A program made the position numbers and the translations under genes. 64,000 nucleotides of DNA, taken from the NCBI RefSeq assembly GCF_003131185.1, contig NZ_QFFU01000005.1, positions 124,001 to 188,000 of the forward strand, given 5' to 3'. Shown one piece after another: positions 18,410-27,060 of the stretch. Below the pieces are notes generated by a model. The model was not told the origin of the DNA and made no database searches. It saw only the letters and a program-made list of their open reading frames with translations. This DNA comes from Pseudomonas ovata (lineage in GTDB: Bacteria > Pseudomonadota > Gammaproteobacteria > Pseudomonadales > Pseudomonadaceae). How positions within the stretch are numbered: the first letter of the stretch is position 1; each line of letters starts with the position of its first letter.

Positions 18410-18727
18410 ATGCGCACCAACCGACTGACCATTCTGGCGCTCACCGGCTTGCTGACGGCGCTCTCCGGCACCGCCATGGCGGGCTCCACCGGTCCGACCA
18501 ACCCGGTCAACAGCAACGCCACCAAGATGCCCGGCACCGACGGCACCCAGACGCCTGGCCATACCACCGACCGTAACTCGTCCAACACCAAGGGCACCAA
18601 GACCGGCCCGCAGGAAAGCGGCACGGACACCACGCACAAGGATCACGGCACCACGACGCACGATGGCCATGGCACCACGCCAGGTAGCACCACAACAACG
18701 CCATCGGGCAAGCCGGTCACCAACTGA
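18410..18727 (+). CDS. Small secreted Thr/Gly/His-rich low-complexity protein
   Basis: A 105-aa protein with a clear signal peptide (MRTNRLTILALTGLLTALSGTAMA). The mature part of about 80 residues is almost free of large hydrophobics and rich in Thr, Gly, Asp, His, Ser and Pro, with repeated GT, HGTT and DGHGTT units. It is likely disordered and periplasmic or exported. GGAG lies eight bases before the ATG, and GC and codon use match the neighbours, which supports a real gene. I do not recognise the family. It is divergent from pstS and may share phosphate control through the Pho-box-like site at 18193-18210. The His-rich stretches might bind metal, but this is speculation. Confidence 0.7.
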   Translation: MRTNRLTILALTGLLTALSGTAMAGSTGPTNPVNSNATKMPGTDGTQTPGHTTDRNSSNTKGTKTGPQESGTDTTHKDHGTTTHDGHGTTPGSTTTTPSGKPVTN

Positions 18728-19103
18728 TCAAGCATTAAAGCCTGGAGGGTGTGCCGGTCGACCATCAGCGGCGACTGTCACACGTCTGTGGTGGCTATAT
18801 TGTGTTTTGCTGACCTTATCGTCGGATCGCCGCCTGGAGCCGAGCCCCTTCCCACAGATTGATGTCGCTCACGGTTTCGGGCACGGCATCAGACCGTGGG
18901 AGAGGCTGGCTTCGCTCTCATCAAAAAAATAACTTGATGATTTTACTGGATATAAGACTCACCGCCAGTAGGAGCGCGCTTGCCCGCGACCGGCTGCGTA
19001 GCAGTCGTAAAATTTCAGCGACCCATCAATTTCTGCGAGCGCTTCGCACTCGGTCGCGGGCAAGCGCGCTCCTACTGATCGGGGGCTGGCGGCGTGCCAA
19101 TGC
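18728..19103. other. Intergenic region holding a long inverted repeat
   Basis: Nothing coding is supported. The first part has a CCCTTCCCACAG...CCGTGGGAGAGGCTGGCTTCG sequence that looks like a decayed REP pair (about 18848-18918). The second part is the 108-bp repeat listed separately. Confidence 0.6.
18968..19075. repeat. Long dispersed inverted repeat, copy A
   Basis: 108 bp bounded by GTAGGAGCGCGCTTGCCCGC and its exact reverse complement, with inner sequences GCGTAGCAGTCGTAAAATTTCAGCG and TGCGAGCGCTTCGCACTCGGTCGCG. Copies B (38626) and C (44824) share the ends and inner parts. This copy lacks the 16-nt GTGGTCCGGCATTCCG block present in the other two. Confidence 0.85.
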
Positions 19104-20786
19104 CTAACCGATCGGCATGACCCCTACCGGCTCATCAAGCGATTCCGACTGCTCCCACTGCACATAACACACCTCGACCGGCATCTCGTGCCGGGCGCAG
19201 AAGTCCAGCCAGCGCAGCTGGTTATCCTGCAACCGATCCCCCGGCCCCTTGACCTCGATCATCCGGTAACGCCCCTGCTCAGGGTAGAACTGGATCAGGT
19301 CCGGCATGCCGGTACGATTGGCCTTGATGTCCTGCAGCAAGCGCACGAACCAGTGCCGCAGGTGGGTCGGCGGCAGGCATTGCAGCGCCACGTCCAGTAA
19401 GGTCGGGCTGAGTACATTCCAGAACACGAACGGCGATTGCAGCCCGTACTTGCTGCGGTAGTGCTCACGGATCACGGCTTTCCAGTCATCCGACTCCAGA
19501 GTGGCCAGGCACTGATCGAACAGGCCCGCACGGCGCGTGTAGAAGTCCGGGCTGTGCAGGTCGGCAGGACCGCTGTGAAACGGATGGAAGAACGCCCCCG
19601 GCAAGGGTGCAAAGATCGCCGGCCAGCACAGCAATCCGAACAGCGAGTTGATCAACGTGTTTTCGACGTAATGCACTTGGGCGCCCTCCTCGGCCAGGTG
19701 CAGGCCCACCCGCTGCTCAACGCTCAGGCCGGCCTGCAGTGGCACGGTCAGGTCGATACGCTTCACCGCACGCGCTGCGGCACGCCGCTCGGCGGCCAGG
19801 CCCAGTTTGCGTTGCAGGCGGGGCAGCACCCGTTGCAGGTGCTGGACCTCGGCATCGCTTTCGGGATTTTCACGCGCTTGCTCCAGCAGGGCCATGGCCT
19901 GGACATAGTCGGCGCTGCGTTCCAGCACCCGGATGCGCCGCGAGCGGGCACCCGGATAACCGCAGTCGCTGTAGACCCGCAGCGCCAGCGGCCAGTCCTG
20001 CAAGCGTTCGGCCTGCTGGCCGATCAGAAACAACACCTTGCCACGGCGCATGCGCAGCCATTCGTTGGCCGTGTCGATGGCCAGTGCCTGATCGGCCAGC
20101 GGCGCCAGTTCGGCCTGCAGCTCCAGCGCCTGGCGGCAGGCATGCAGTTGCTGGCAGACCTCGATGTCGGCACGCGCCGTGATACCGCGCGAATCGGCTG
20201 AAAAGCCGACGGTTTCGAAGCGGTAGATGCCCAGGTCGGCCAGCACGAATTGCGACCACTCCTGGTGCAGGTTGCCGAAGTACAGCAACCGCAAGCGGTC
20301 GCACAGGTCCATGATGCTCAGGCTCAGCACGGCATCGTCCAACTGCGGGTGCCAGTGCGCCAGCGGCTGCGCCTGCGGGTACAGCGCCAGCAGACGCTCG
20401 AACCACTGCGCCTTGCGCTCGCTGCCCTTGCCGGCGTGGGCCTTGAAGCACTGGGCCAGTTCGTCCTTGCGCAGCAGGCTGAACAAGGCCGCCAGGTCCA
20501 GCGGTGCCTGGTCATCGACCCATCCCAGCGCCAGCAACGGTTGCACGGCCTGACGGGGATCGCCCAGCTCCGCATAGCTGAGCTTGCTGACCCGAAACAG
20601 CGTGCCTTTGCGCATGACCATGCGCACCAGTAAGCCCTGGGCGTTGGTCGGCAGGCTGGCAAAGGTGCTGATGAAGTGCCGCTCCTGCTCATCGAGCAGG
20701 TCATCGTAGCGCTGGGCAATCCAGGCCAGCACCTGCTGGAAGTTGACCAGGTAATAAAGCGGATTATCAAGAGCGGAGCTGTTCAC
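19104..20786 (-). CDS. FAN1-type structure-specific nuclease (VRR-NUC domain)
   Basis: About 560 aa, the size of the P. aeruginosa FAN1 homologue, a 5'-flap/interstrand-crosslink repair nuclease. The C-terminal VRR-NUC domain shows GMPDLIQFYPEQGRYRMIEVKGPGDRLQDNQLRWLDF, where Asp, Glu and Lys of PD-(D/E)XK form the metal site. The N-terminal part has SAP/helical DNA-binding features and LQDWPLALRVYSDCGYPGARSRRIRVLER, the TPR-like region. The frame is open to 20855. I prefer GTG 20786 (VNSSALDNPLYYLVNFQ) since the conserved sequence starts there, although no good ribosome site precedes it. It is divergent from the deoxyribosyltransferase gene. Confidence 0.87.
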   Translation of the reverse strand: MNSSALDNPLYYLVNFQQVLAWIAQRYDDLLDEQERHFISTFASLPTNAQGLLVRMVMRKGTLFRVSKLSYAELGDPRQAVQPLLALGWVDDQAPLDLAALFSLLRKDELAQCFKAHAGKGSERKAQWFERLLALYPQAQPLAHWHPQLDDAVLSLSIMDLCDRLRLLYFGNLHQEWSQFVLADLGIYRFETVGFSADSRGITARADIEVCQQLHACRQALELQAELAPLADQALAIDTANEWLRMRRGKVLFLIGQQAERLQDWPLALRVYSDCGYPGARSRRIRVLERSADYVQAMALLEQARENPESDAEVQHLQRVLPRLQRKLGLAAERRAAARAVKRIDLTVPLQAGLSVEQRVGLHLAEEGAQVHYVENTLINSLFGLLCWPAIFAPLPGAFFHPFHSGPADLHSPDFYTRRAGLFDQCLATLESDDWKAVIREHYRSKYGLQSPFVFWNVLSPTLLDVALQCLPPTHLRHWFVRLLQDIKANRTGMPDLIQFYPEQGRYRMIEVKGPGDRLQDNQLRWLDFCARHEMPVEVCYVQWEQSESLDEPVGVMPIG

Positions 20787-20931
20787 GGGCAGATTCGGGC
20801 AGGCAAAAGACCGCTCAAGGATACTGGCTATGTGTACAGATGCCACTATGTGCACCCTCTGTCCCGATCAGCGGCAGGCAGACATCAGGCTCACCCTTTA
20901 GAATCGTGCCAGTCTCAGGAGGAACCCCATC

Positions 20932-21438
20932 ATGCACACACCGTTGATCTACCTGGCCGGCTTCGATGTGTTCCGCCGCGATGCCATCGACCACGGCCAT
21001 TACCTCAAGGACCTGTGCGCCGCCCACGGCATGCAGGGCCTGTATCCATTCGACAATGAAGTCGCCGAGGGCCTGTCGCCACTGGAAACGGCGCAGCAGA
21101 TTTACCGGCACAACGTGGCGATGATCCAGCGCTGCGATGCCGTGCTGGCCAACCTCAACGCCTTTCGCGGCCTGGAGCCCGACTCGGGCACGGCTTTTGA
21201 AATGGGCATGGCCGTAGCGCTGGGCAAGCCGGTATGGGCCTACCTCAAGAGCGCCGGCACCCTGCGCGAGCAGGTGCCCCACGACGCACTGGGGCTCGAT
21301 GAGCTGGGCTTGCTGGTGGAGGATTTCAGCCTGCCGCGCAACCTCATGCTGGCTTGCAGCTGGGCCGGGGTCAGCTCCAGCGTGGAGCTGGGCGCCGAAG
21401 CCCTGGCGCGTCATCTGGCCAGGGCCTCGGTCAGTTGA
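20932..21438 (+). CDS. Nucleoside 2-deoxyribosyltransferase
   Basis: A 168-aa cytoplasmic enzyme of the family that moves deoxyribose between bases or hydrolyses (deoxy)nucleoside monophosphates. It starts IYLAGFDVFRRDA, followed by the conserved signature NLNAFRGLEPDSGTAFEMGMAVALGKPVWAY, in which the Glu of FEMG is the catalytic nucleophile in the family. AGGAGG lies nine bases before the ATG. The role here is probably nucleotide salvage or housecleaning. It overlaps the convergent small gene by 8 bp. Confidence 0.9.
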   Translation: MHTPLIYLAGFDVFRRDAIDHGHYLKDLCAAHGMQGLYPFDNEVAEGLSPLETAQQIYRHNVAMIQRCDAVLANLNAFRGLEPDSGTAFEMGMAVALGKPVWAYLKSAGTLREQVPHDALGLDELGLLVEDFSLPRNLMLACSWAGVSSSVELGAEALARHLARASVS

Positions 21439-21661
21439 TCGAGGAAGAACCTATGTCGCCGGTGAAGCTCGGGTCGAGCTTGTCGGCATCGCCGAAGTCG
21501 TCCAGGCCCAGCAGGTCCGGGTCCAGGTAGACCTCGGCGTCGTTGTCTTCATCGGCGTCGGCATCGTTGAGCGGCGACTGGTCGCCGCCCAGGTGCAGCG
21601 TGCCGGTATTCGGAAAGGGCCTGAGGGCAAGGCCGGGCAGCGCGAATGAAAAACGGTCCAT
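21431..21661 (-). CDS. Small acidic hypothetical protein
   Basis: A 76-aa protein starting MDRFSFALPGLALRPFPNTG. The second half is strongly acidic (DADADEDNDAEVYLDPDLLGLDDFGDADKLDP). AGGAG lies 12 bases before the chosen ATG, and a longer start at 21691 is also possible. I do not recognise a family. The protein is soluble and probably partly disordered. Third-position GC is as high as in neighbouring genes, which argues for coding. It overlaps the deoxyribosyltransferase 3' end. Confidence 0.5.
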   Translation of the reverse strand: MDRFSFALPGLALRPFPNTGTLHLGGDQSPLNDADADEDNDAEVYLDPDLLGLDDFGDADKLDPSFTGDIGSSSIN

Positions 21662-21712
21662 CGGGTCATGCTCCTGTGCGAAAGGTTTCAAGCGCTTGTT
21701 ATATCAAGAAAA

Positions 21713-22645
21713 TCAGGGGCTGGCGTATAGAGGATGTGCCGTATCGGGCCAACTGAAGAAATCACCGCCATGGTCACGCAGCAAACCGAGCATCTCCCGC
21801 GCCGCCGGCGACTGGTAGGCACCCTTGCGCACGGTCACGCCAATGGTGCGCTTCATGGTGGCGGCCGCCACCGGCACTTCGCGCAGGTGCTGCATGTTGC
21901 GGCCGAACTCCAGGCTCTCGCGAGCAATGTAGCTCAGCAGGTTGCTCTGCGCGATCAGCCCCGGCAACAGCGAAATGGAGTTGGCCTCGATCTGCACCAC
22001 CGGCAGCGGCAGGTCATGCGCGGCAAAGGTCGTATCCAGCCATTGGCGCGATGACACACCGATCGGCGGCAGCACCCAGCGGTAATCGCACAGGTCACGC
22101 ATTTGCAGGCTGGAACTGAAAATCGGGTGCTGCTGACTGGCGATCACCACCAGTTCGTCGTCGAAGATGGCAAAGGTTTCCAGTTGCTCGTTCTCGGGAA
22201 TCAGCGTGCAGATGATCATGTCGAGCTGACCGGCATTGAGCGCCTCGCGCTGCAGGTCGTCCTGGCCGATGACCAGTTTGAAGGTCAGGTCCGGCGCCCG
22301 TTGCAGCAAGGCCGAGGTGAGCTTGGGCAACAGGTGCTCGGCCATGGTCGCCGCACAGCCCACGCGGATATTGCCCACCAGTCCGCTGGCAAAGTCACGC
22401 ACCTCGCGCTGGGTCTGGGCGATGCTCTGCTGCAACTCCTTGCCGCGCACCTGCAGCAGCTCGCCCACCGGGGTCAGCTTGATGCGCCGGCCGTCACGCT
22501 GGAACAGGCGGGTGCCGAAGGATTCCTCCAACCGCTGAATGCTCTTGGTCAGTGCGGGCTGGCTGCGATTGAGTTTTTGCGCGGCGCGGCCCAGATGACC
22601 GAGTTCGGCGATGGTTTCGAAATAGATCAGGTCGCGCAGGTCCAT
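21713..22645 (-). CDS. LysR family transcriptional regulator
   Basis: A 310-aa regulator of the CysB/GltC-like LTTR type. The HTH is at residues 1-60 (MDLRDLIYFETIAELGHLGRAAQKLNRSQPALTKSIQRLEE), followed by an effector-binding domain (VRVGCAATMAEHLLP-like stretch and LPLPVVQIEANSISLLPGL). It is divergent from the AbrB-type membrane protein with 121 bp between, where a CTTGA-N5-TCAAG palindrome lies. The longer open frame to 23074 is an artefact on the antisense strand of the transporter gene. Confidence 0.93.
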   Translation of the reverse strand: MDLRDLIYFETIAELGHLGRAAQKLNRSQPALTKSIQRLEESFGTRLFQRDGRRIKLTPVGELLQVRGKELQQSIAQTQREVRDFASGLVGNIRVGCAATMAEHLLPKLTSALLQRAPDLTFKLVIGQDDLQREALNAGQLDMIICTLIPENEQLETFAIFDDELVVIASQQHPIFSSSLQMRDLCDYRWVLPPIGVSSRQWLDTTFAAHDLPLPVVQIEANSISLLPGLIAQSNLLSYIARESLEFGRNMQHLREVPVAAATMKRTIGVTVRKGAYQSPAAREMLGLLRDHGGDFFSWPDTAHPLYASP

Positions 22646-22691
22646 GAATTCATCAACCAAAGTTATCGATTCATGATTATTAGAAAATAGA

Positions 22692-22706
22692 CTTGATAAG
22701 TTCAAG
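22692..22706. promoter_or_regulatory. CTTGA-N5-TCAAG palindrome, likely LysR box
   Basis: CTTGATAAGTTCAAG is a perfect inverted repeat fitting the T-N11-A rule, located 47 bp from the LysR start and 61 bp from the transporter start. It is the natural candidate for autoregulation and control of the divergent transporter. Confidence 0.5.
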
Positions 22707-22766
22707 CTCCGATACTGCTCACACCCGAATTGCACGGGTTGTTGATCCCTTTCGAGGAGCCTCTCC

Positions 22767-23858
22767 TTGCCACGCACCGCCCGTTTTGCCCTGCCCTCCC
22801 TGTCACCGGCCAGCCAATGGCTGGCGTTGATCATCACCGCCGGCCTCGTCGGCCAGTTGTTTGTCCTGCTCGCCATCCCCGCCGCCCTGTTCCTGGGCCC
22901 CATGCTGGTGGCCATCGGCTTTGGCGTGTCGGGTGCCAGCATTCGCATGCCCCGCCCGGTGTTCCAGCTGGGCCAGGGCGCCGTGGGCGTGCTGATCGCC
23001 CACGCCATGAGCCTGAGTGTGTTGATGCAGGCGTTGCAGTCCTGGCACATCATGCTGATGGCCACCGCCCTCACCGTGATCTTGAGCGCCGTGGTCAGCC
23101 TGGTGCTGGTGCGCTACGCCGGCATTCCCAGCCATACCGCCGCCTGGGGCACCTCGCCCGGCGCGGCCTCGGCCATGGTCGCCATGTCCGAGGACTACGG
23201 CGCCGACTCGCGGGTGGTGGCCACCATGCAATACGTGCGGGTGGTCTGCGTGGTCATGCTCGGCGCGCTGGTCAGCCACTGGCTGGCCGCACCGGTCGAC
23301 AGCGCCGCCCTGGCCAGCCCCGCCTCGACCGCCGCGCACGGCCTGGACCTGACCGACCTGCTGCTGAGCCTGGCAGTGATCATGACCGCCCTGTGGCCTG
23401 GCTCGCGCCTGCCGGCCGGTGCCCTGCTGGTACCTTTGCTGGCCGGCACCGCCCTGCAATTGAGCGGGCTGATGAGCATCAGCCTGCCCGACGGCGTGAT
23501 GATGCTTGGCTATGGCGCCATCGGCTGCTACATCGGCCTGCGCTTCGACCGCGCCACCATCACCTATGTGTGGCGGCGCCTGCCGATGATGATCTTCGCT
23601 TCGCTGCTGCTGATCGTGCTCTGTGCCCTGTCGGCCTGGGTGATCGCCTGGCTGATGGACAAGGACTACTTGTCGGTGTACCTGGCCACCAGCCCCGGCG
23701 GGCTGGATGCGATGGCGATCATTGCCATCGACACCCACGCCGACGTCGGCTTTGTGCTGGCCATGCAGACGTTGCGGTTGTTCGGCGTGATCCTGACCGG
23801 GAGCTTCCTGGCCCGCCAGGTTATCCGGTTCAGCAATCGGAAACTGGCTTCATCGTGA
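22767..23858 (+). CDS. AbrB family (duplicated domain) membrane protein
   Basis: A 363-aa polytopic inner-membrane protein with about ten hydrophobic segments in two repeated halves. Each half has the family sequence GTSPGAASAMVAMSEDYGADSRVVATMQYVR or its counterpart ATSPGGLDAMAIIAIDTHADVGFVLAMQTLR. These are the Gneg-AbrB duplication proteins, often misannotated as ammonia monooxygenase or as AbrB regulators. They are thought to be transporters; the substrate is unknown. The start is TTG 22767, with GAGGAG seven bases upstream. Its regulator is probably the divergent LysR protein. Confidence 0.85.
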   Translation: MPRTARFALPSLSPASQWLALIITAGLVGQLFVLLAIPAALFLGPMLVAIGFGVSGASIRMPRPVFQLGQGAVGVLIAHAMSLSVLMQALQSWHIMLMATALTVILSAVVSLVLVRYAGIPSHTAAWGTSPGAASAMVAMSEDYGADSRVVATMQYVRVVCVVMLGALVSHWLAAPVDSAALASPASTAAHGLDLTDLLLSLAVIMTALWPGSRLPAGALLVPLLAGTALQLSGLMSISLPDGVMMLGYGAIGCYIGLRFDRATITYVWRRLPMMIFASLLLIVLCALSAWVIAWLMDKDYLSVYLATSPGGLDAMAIIAIDTHADVGFVLAMQTLRLFGVILTGSFLARQVIRFSNRKLASS

Positions 23859-24455
23859 CTGCTCGGCATCGAACACCTGACCGCGAGGCACGATAAACCC
23901 GGGCGTCAGCAAGGCACCGGGTGCCACCACCGCATTGGCCCCAAGACGCACGCCATCACCGATCAACGCACCGAACTTGTCATGGCCAATGCCGTGCAAA
24001 GCGCCCTCGATGTACACCCGGATCTGCTTGTCGGCGCGTTCGTTGCGGTAATTGCACACGATGCTGCCAGCTTCGAGATTGACCCCAGAGCCCAGAATCG
24101 AATCGCCGACAAAGTTGAAATGCGCCAGTTTGCTGCCGGCAAACATGAACGAGGTCTTCAGCTCTGCCCCCGGCCCGATCACGCAATGGCCCTGCAACCA
24201 GCAACCACCACGCAGGTAGGCACCGGAGGCAATAAAGCAGTCGGGACCGACGATCAAGGGCCCCTTGAGTACCGCTCCGGGCTCGACCGTGGCCGAGCGA
24301 TGCACGGCCACCTGATCGCTGATCCGGTATTCGTCCATCGGCAGACCGGCGATCAACTGCGTCACGATCTGCGCCGCCTGGGTCATCAGCGACCAGGGTG
24401 ACGCCTCATGCCAGTCGGCCAGCGCAGAATCCGACCAGCCCGTTACATACTCCAT
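23850..24455 (-). CDS. Left-handed beta-helix (GlmU/LpxA-like) protein
   Basis: A 201-aa protein whose middle and C-terminal parts are hexapeptide repeats (for example VAVHRSATVEPGAVLKGPLIVGPDCFIA and GDGVRLGANAVVAPGALLTPG). The part SKLAHFNFVGDSILGSGVNLEAGSIVCNY is close to the GlmU acetyltransferase domain, suggesting acyltransfer or sugar-nucleotide-related work, but the nucleotidyltransferase domain is missing. I chose ATG 24455; GTG 24470 is an alternative. It ends with a 9-bp overlap with the convergent AbrB gene. Confidence 0.78.
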   Translation of the reverse strand: MEYVTGWSDSALADWHEASPWSLMTQAAQIVTQLIAGLPMDEYRISDQVAVHRSATVEPGAVLKGPLIVGPDCFIASGAYLRGGCWLQGHCVIGPGAELKTSFMFAGSKLAHFNFVGDSILGSGVNLEAGSIVCNYRNERADKQIRVYIEGALHGIGHDKFGALIGDGVRLGANAVVAPGALLTPGFIVPRGQVFDAEQSR

Positions 24456-25081
24456 GATTCTTACCTGCACACATTCACCTCATTGTCATTTCGGGAAGCT
24501 GCCCTGATGGTTACCAAGACACAGGCAAGGCTAGGCGCCAGCGGTATCCGCGACAACCCGATGACCTGAAAGGCGTGACACAGGCACGCAATGCTGGACG
24601 GATTGCGAGCGTGCATGGGGATGGCTCCTTCTTGATATCGAAGCTGCCACGATCCTTCCCACGGGATTGGATGGCAGCTGTGTGCAGGGTAGGAAACCGG
24701 TCAAGAAGGCTACCGGCCAGGCCGAAGCCTGCCCACACACAGCCGCCATAAAGAGTGCGGCCATGAAAAAAGCGCCTGCAATCGCTATGGAGACGCCTAT
24801 GCGCCTTCCTGAATACGGGTTCCTACGCCCGACTGTGGGATTGATCACGGATTGGCGCGAACGATGCCGGGCATCCCGGCCACGCGCAACCGCAGCGGTC
24901 CGACAGTGGCTGTATGAAAAGGCGATTCGGTAACCGAGGGCCGCCTCCTGCATCTGTAGGATAGCCATCCTCCACGCGCCGGCCGATACTCGACTCACTG
25001 GCCCTGCCCCGCCGCTTCCGGCGTCCGGTCCAACCGCTTGCGTGACAATAAAAATAACAGGTCACACCTGAGGCACCGCCC
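24456..25081. other. 626-bp region without a supported gene
   Basis: GC is visibly lower than in the flanks, and short open frames on both strands (for example 24667-24933 plus, 24531-24998 minus) lack ribosome sites and family resemblance. The minus strand near 24690-24800 could encode a hydrophobic stretch (FFMAALFMAAVCGQASAWPVAF in two parts), perhaps a decayed small membrane protein. The last 100 bp should contain the LuxR gene promoter; no clear boxes are seen. Confidence 0.4.
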
Positions 25082-26044
25082 ATGAGCCTGACGGACTGCA
25101 ACGACCTGCTGAGCGCATTCAGCAGCACCCTCCTGGATATCCAGCGCCTGGCCCACGACCAGAGCGTCGAGCATTTCCATGACGCCATGCTCGGCCGCCT
25201 GCAGGGTCTGATCGGCTTCGAGAAAGCCTGGTGGGGCCGCTCGGCGCTGATCGACGGCCTGCCCGAAGAACACCGTCATCACCTGTTCAACCTGCCGGCC
25301 GATTACCTGCAGGACTGGAAGTCGATGCGCGAGGACGACATCACCGTGACCCGCGCCTTCCTGAACCCGGGGCGCGCCGTCATCATCGACATGCACAGCA
25401 CCGCAGGCCTGCGCTGGCTGGGCGACCGCCACGGCATCCGGGAACTGCTGTGTGTCATTGCCATCGACCCGCTGACCTGCCTGACCGAACACCTGGCGCT
25501 GTACCGCCGCCACGACCAGCCACGCTTCAATGAGCACGACTGCCTGTTGCTGGACCACTGCATGCCGCACCTGGCGGCGGCCATCTCGGCCAACCAGATC
25601 CGTACCCTGATTGCCCGGCGCGAAAGCCTCGACGCCTCGCCCAACCTGGCGCTGGCCGTGTGCGACCGCAAGGGCACCCTGCAATGCGCCGAGCGTGGTT
25701 TCATCAAGCGCTGGCTGGCCTGTTTTCCGGGCTGGAGCGGGCCGAACCTGGACATCGCGATCACCGAAGGTGAACAGGCCCTCGAGCATGTGCACCTGAG
25801 CATTTCCCGCGCCGGCGACCTGTTCGTGCTGGCCGCCCGGCTGCCCACGCCGTTGCAGTGCCTGAGCCCGCGCGAGCATGACGTGGCGCAAGGTTTCGGC
25901 GAAGGCAAGACCTACAAGGAAGTGGCCCGGCAACTGGGCCTGGCGCCCAACACGGTGCGCCACCATATCCGCTCGATCTACGCCAAGCTCGGCATCAAGG
26001 ACAAGGCACGCATCGCCCAGTTGCTGCGCGCCGGCCCTGACTGA
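25082..26044 (+). CDS. LuxR family transcriptional regulator (no known sensor domain)
   Basis: A 320-aa protein with a C-terminal LuxR-type helix-turn-helix at about residues 258-318 (LSPREHDVAQGFGEGKTYKEVARQLGLAPNTVRHHIRSIYAKLGIKDKARIAQLL). The N-terminal 240 residues look like a GAF/PAS-like sensing region (GFEKAWWGRSALIDG) rather than an acyl-homoserine-lactone or receiver domain. GAGG precedes the ATG. It is followed on the same strand by porin, permease, deacetylase and OprD genes, so it likely controls them in response to the compound they take up. Confidence 0.85.
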   Translation: MSLTDCNDLLSAFSSTLLDIQRLAHDQSVEHFHDAMLGRLQGLIGFEKAWWGRSALIDGLPEEHRHHLFNLPADYLQDWKSMREDDITVTRAFLNPGRAVIIDMHSTAGLRWLGDRHGIRELLCVIAIDPLTCLTEHLALYRRHDQPRFNEHDCLLLDHCMPHLAAAISANQIRTLIARRESLDASPNLALAVCDRKGTLQCAERGFIKRWLACFPGWSGPNLDIAITEGEQALEHVHLSISRAGDLFVLAARLPTPLQCLSPREHDVAQGFGEGKTYKEVARQLGLAPNTVRHHIRSIYAKLGIKDKARIAQLLRAGPD

Positions 26045-26155
26045 TCACACCCCGCCAGACCTCTCCTGACGTTGCTTGACAGCCGCACTGGCGGCCAGGG
26101 CGTTGTTGCGCCCGAAATCTGCCCCCACCCACCTCGATAGAAGTGAACACACACG

Positions 26156-27040
26156 ATGAGCACAACACGATTGCTTGGTTGCACCCAGGCCCTGGCCTTT
26201 GCCGGCGGCCTGCTCAGTACCGCGGCGGCCCAGGCGGCCGACCTCAATGCCCGGGATTTTGTCAGCGCGCCAGTGGGCACCACGCTGGGCGTGTTCTATG
26301 TGCCGATGACCCGGGCCAACGACTATCACGGCGCCGCCAACCGCGCCGGCAACGCCGAGTTGAACGTCAATGCCTTCGCCTGGCGCCAGTTGGTCTTTAC
26401 CGATATCTGCGGCACGCTGTGCACGCCGCAATTCATTGTGCCGTTTGCCAACATCGATGCGCGCCTGCCCGGCACCACGCAACACCGCAGCGAAACCGGC
26501 TTTGGCGATCCGCAGGTGGGCGGCACGCTGTACCTGATCAACAACCCGGACACCCGTACTTACAGCGGGCTGCTGAGCCTGCTCACCCTGCCGGTCGGCG
26601 AATACCACAGTCAGAACCCGGATGTGTCGCCGGGCGCCAACCGCTGGGCCGGGACCTTTGTTTACAACTTCACCCAGGGCATCGGCGAAAAATGGCTGCT
26701 GGAGGCCAGCCTGGAGGCGCAGCTCTACGGCAGTAACGACGATTACTACGGCGCCACCCTCAAGCAAGAGCCGCTCTATCGTCTGCAGGCCTTTGCGTCC
26801 TATGACTTCACCCCCGCGACCTACGGCGCGCTGCGGCTGATCCACGCTGACGGTGGCGAGCTGAAACTCGACGACCAGCGCCTGGACGACACTCACCAGC
26901 GCTACACCCAGGTCGGGTTCGAGGTCGGTCACTGGTTCGACAAGCGCAACCAGGGGCTGCTGGCCCTGACGCGCAACGTCGACACCGACAACGGCTATCA
27001 CGGCAGTCAGGCGTTGTTGCGCCTGGTCCATGTGTTTTGA
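26156..27040 (+). CDS. Outer-membrane transporter of the phenol/meta-pathway degradation type (PF13557-like)
   Basis: A 294-aa protein with a signal peptide (MSTTRLLGCTQALAFAGGLLSTAAAQA) and alternating beta-strand pattern ending in LRLVHVF, a typical C-terminal aromatic of outer-membrane barrels. It resembles the phenol-degradation-type transporter family often linked to aromatic catabolism (GFGDPQVGGTLYL, LPVGEYH). It is 20 bp upstream of the MFS gene, so co-transcription is likely. The substrate is unknown. Confidence 0.75.
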   Translation: MSTTRLLGCTQALAFAGGLLSTAAAQAADLNARDFVSAPVGTTLGVFYVPMTRANDYHGAANRAGNAELNVNAFAWRQLVFTDICGTLCTPQFIVPFANIDARLPGTTQHRSETGFGDPQVGGTLYLINNPDTRTYSGLLSLLTLPVGEYHSQNPDVSPGANRWAGTFVYNFTQGIGEKWLLEASLEAQLYGSNDDYYGATLKQEPLYRLQAFASYDFTPATYGALRLIHADGGELKLDDQRLDDTHQRYTQVGFEVGHWFDKRNQGLLALTRNVDTDNGYHGSQALLRLVHVF

Positions 27041-27060
27041 GCGCCCACAAGGAGCCTGTC

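Noticed and set aside
24667..24933. 88-aa open frame in the LuxR upstream gap
   Set aside because: No ribosome site, no recognisable domain and poor codon pattern.
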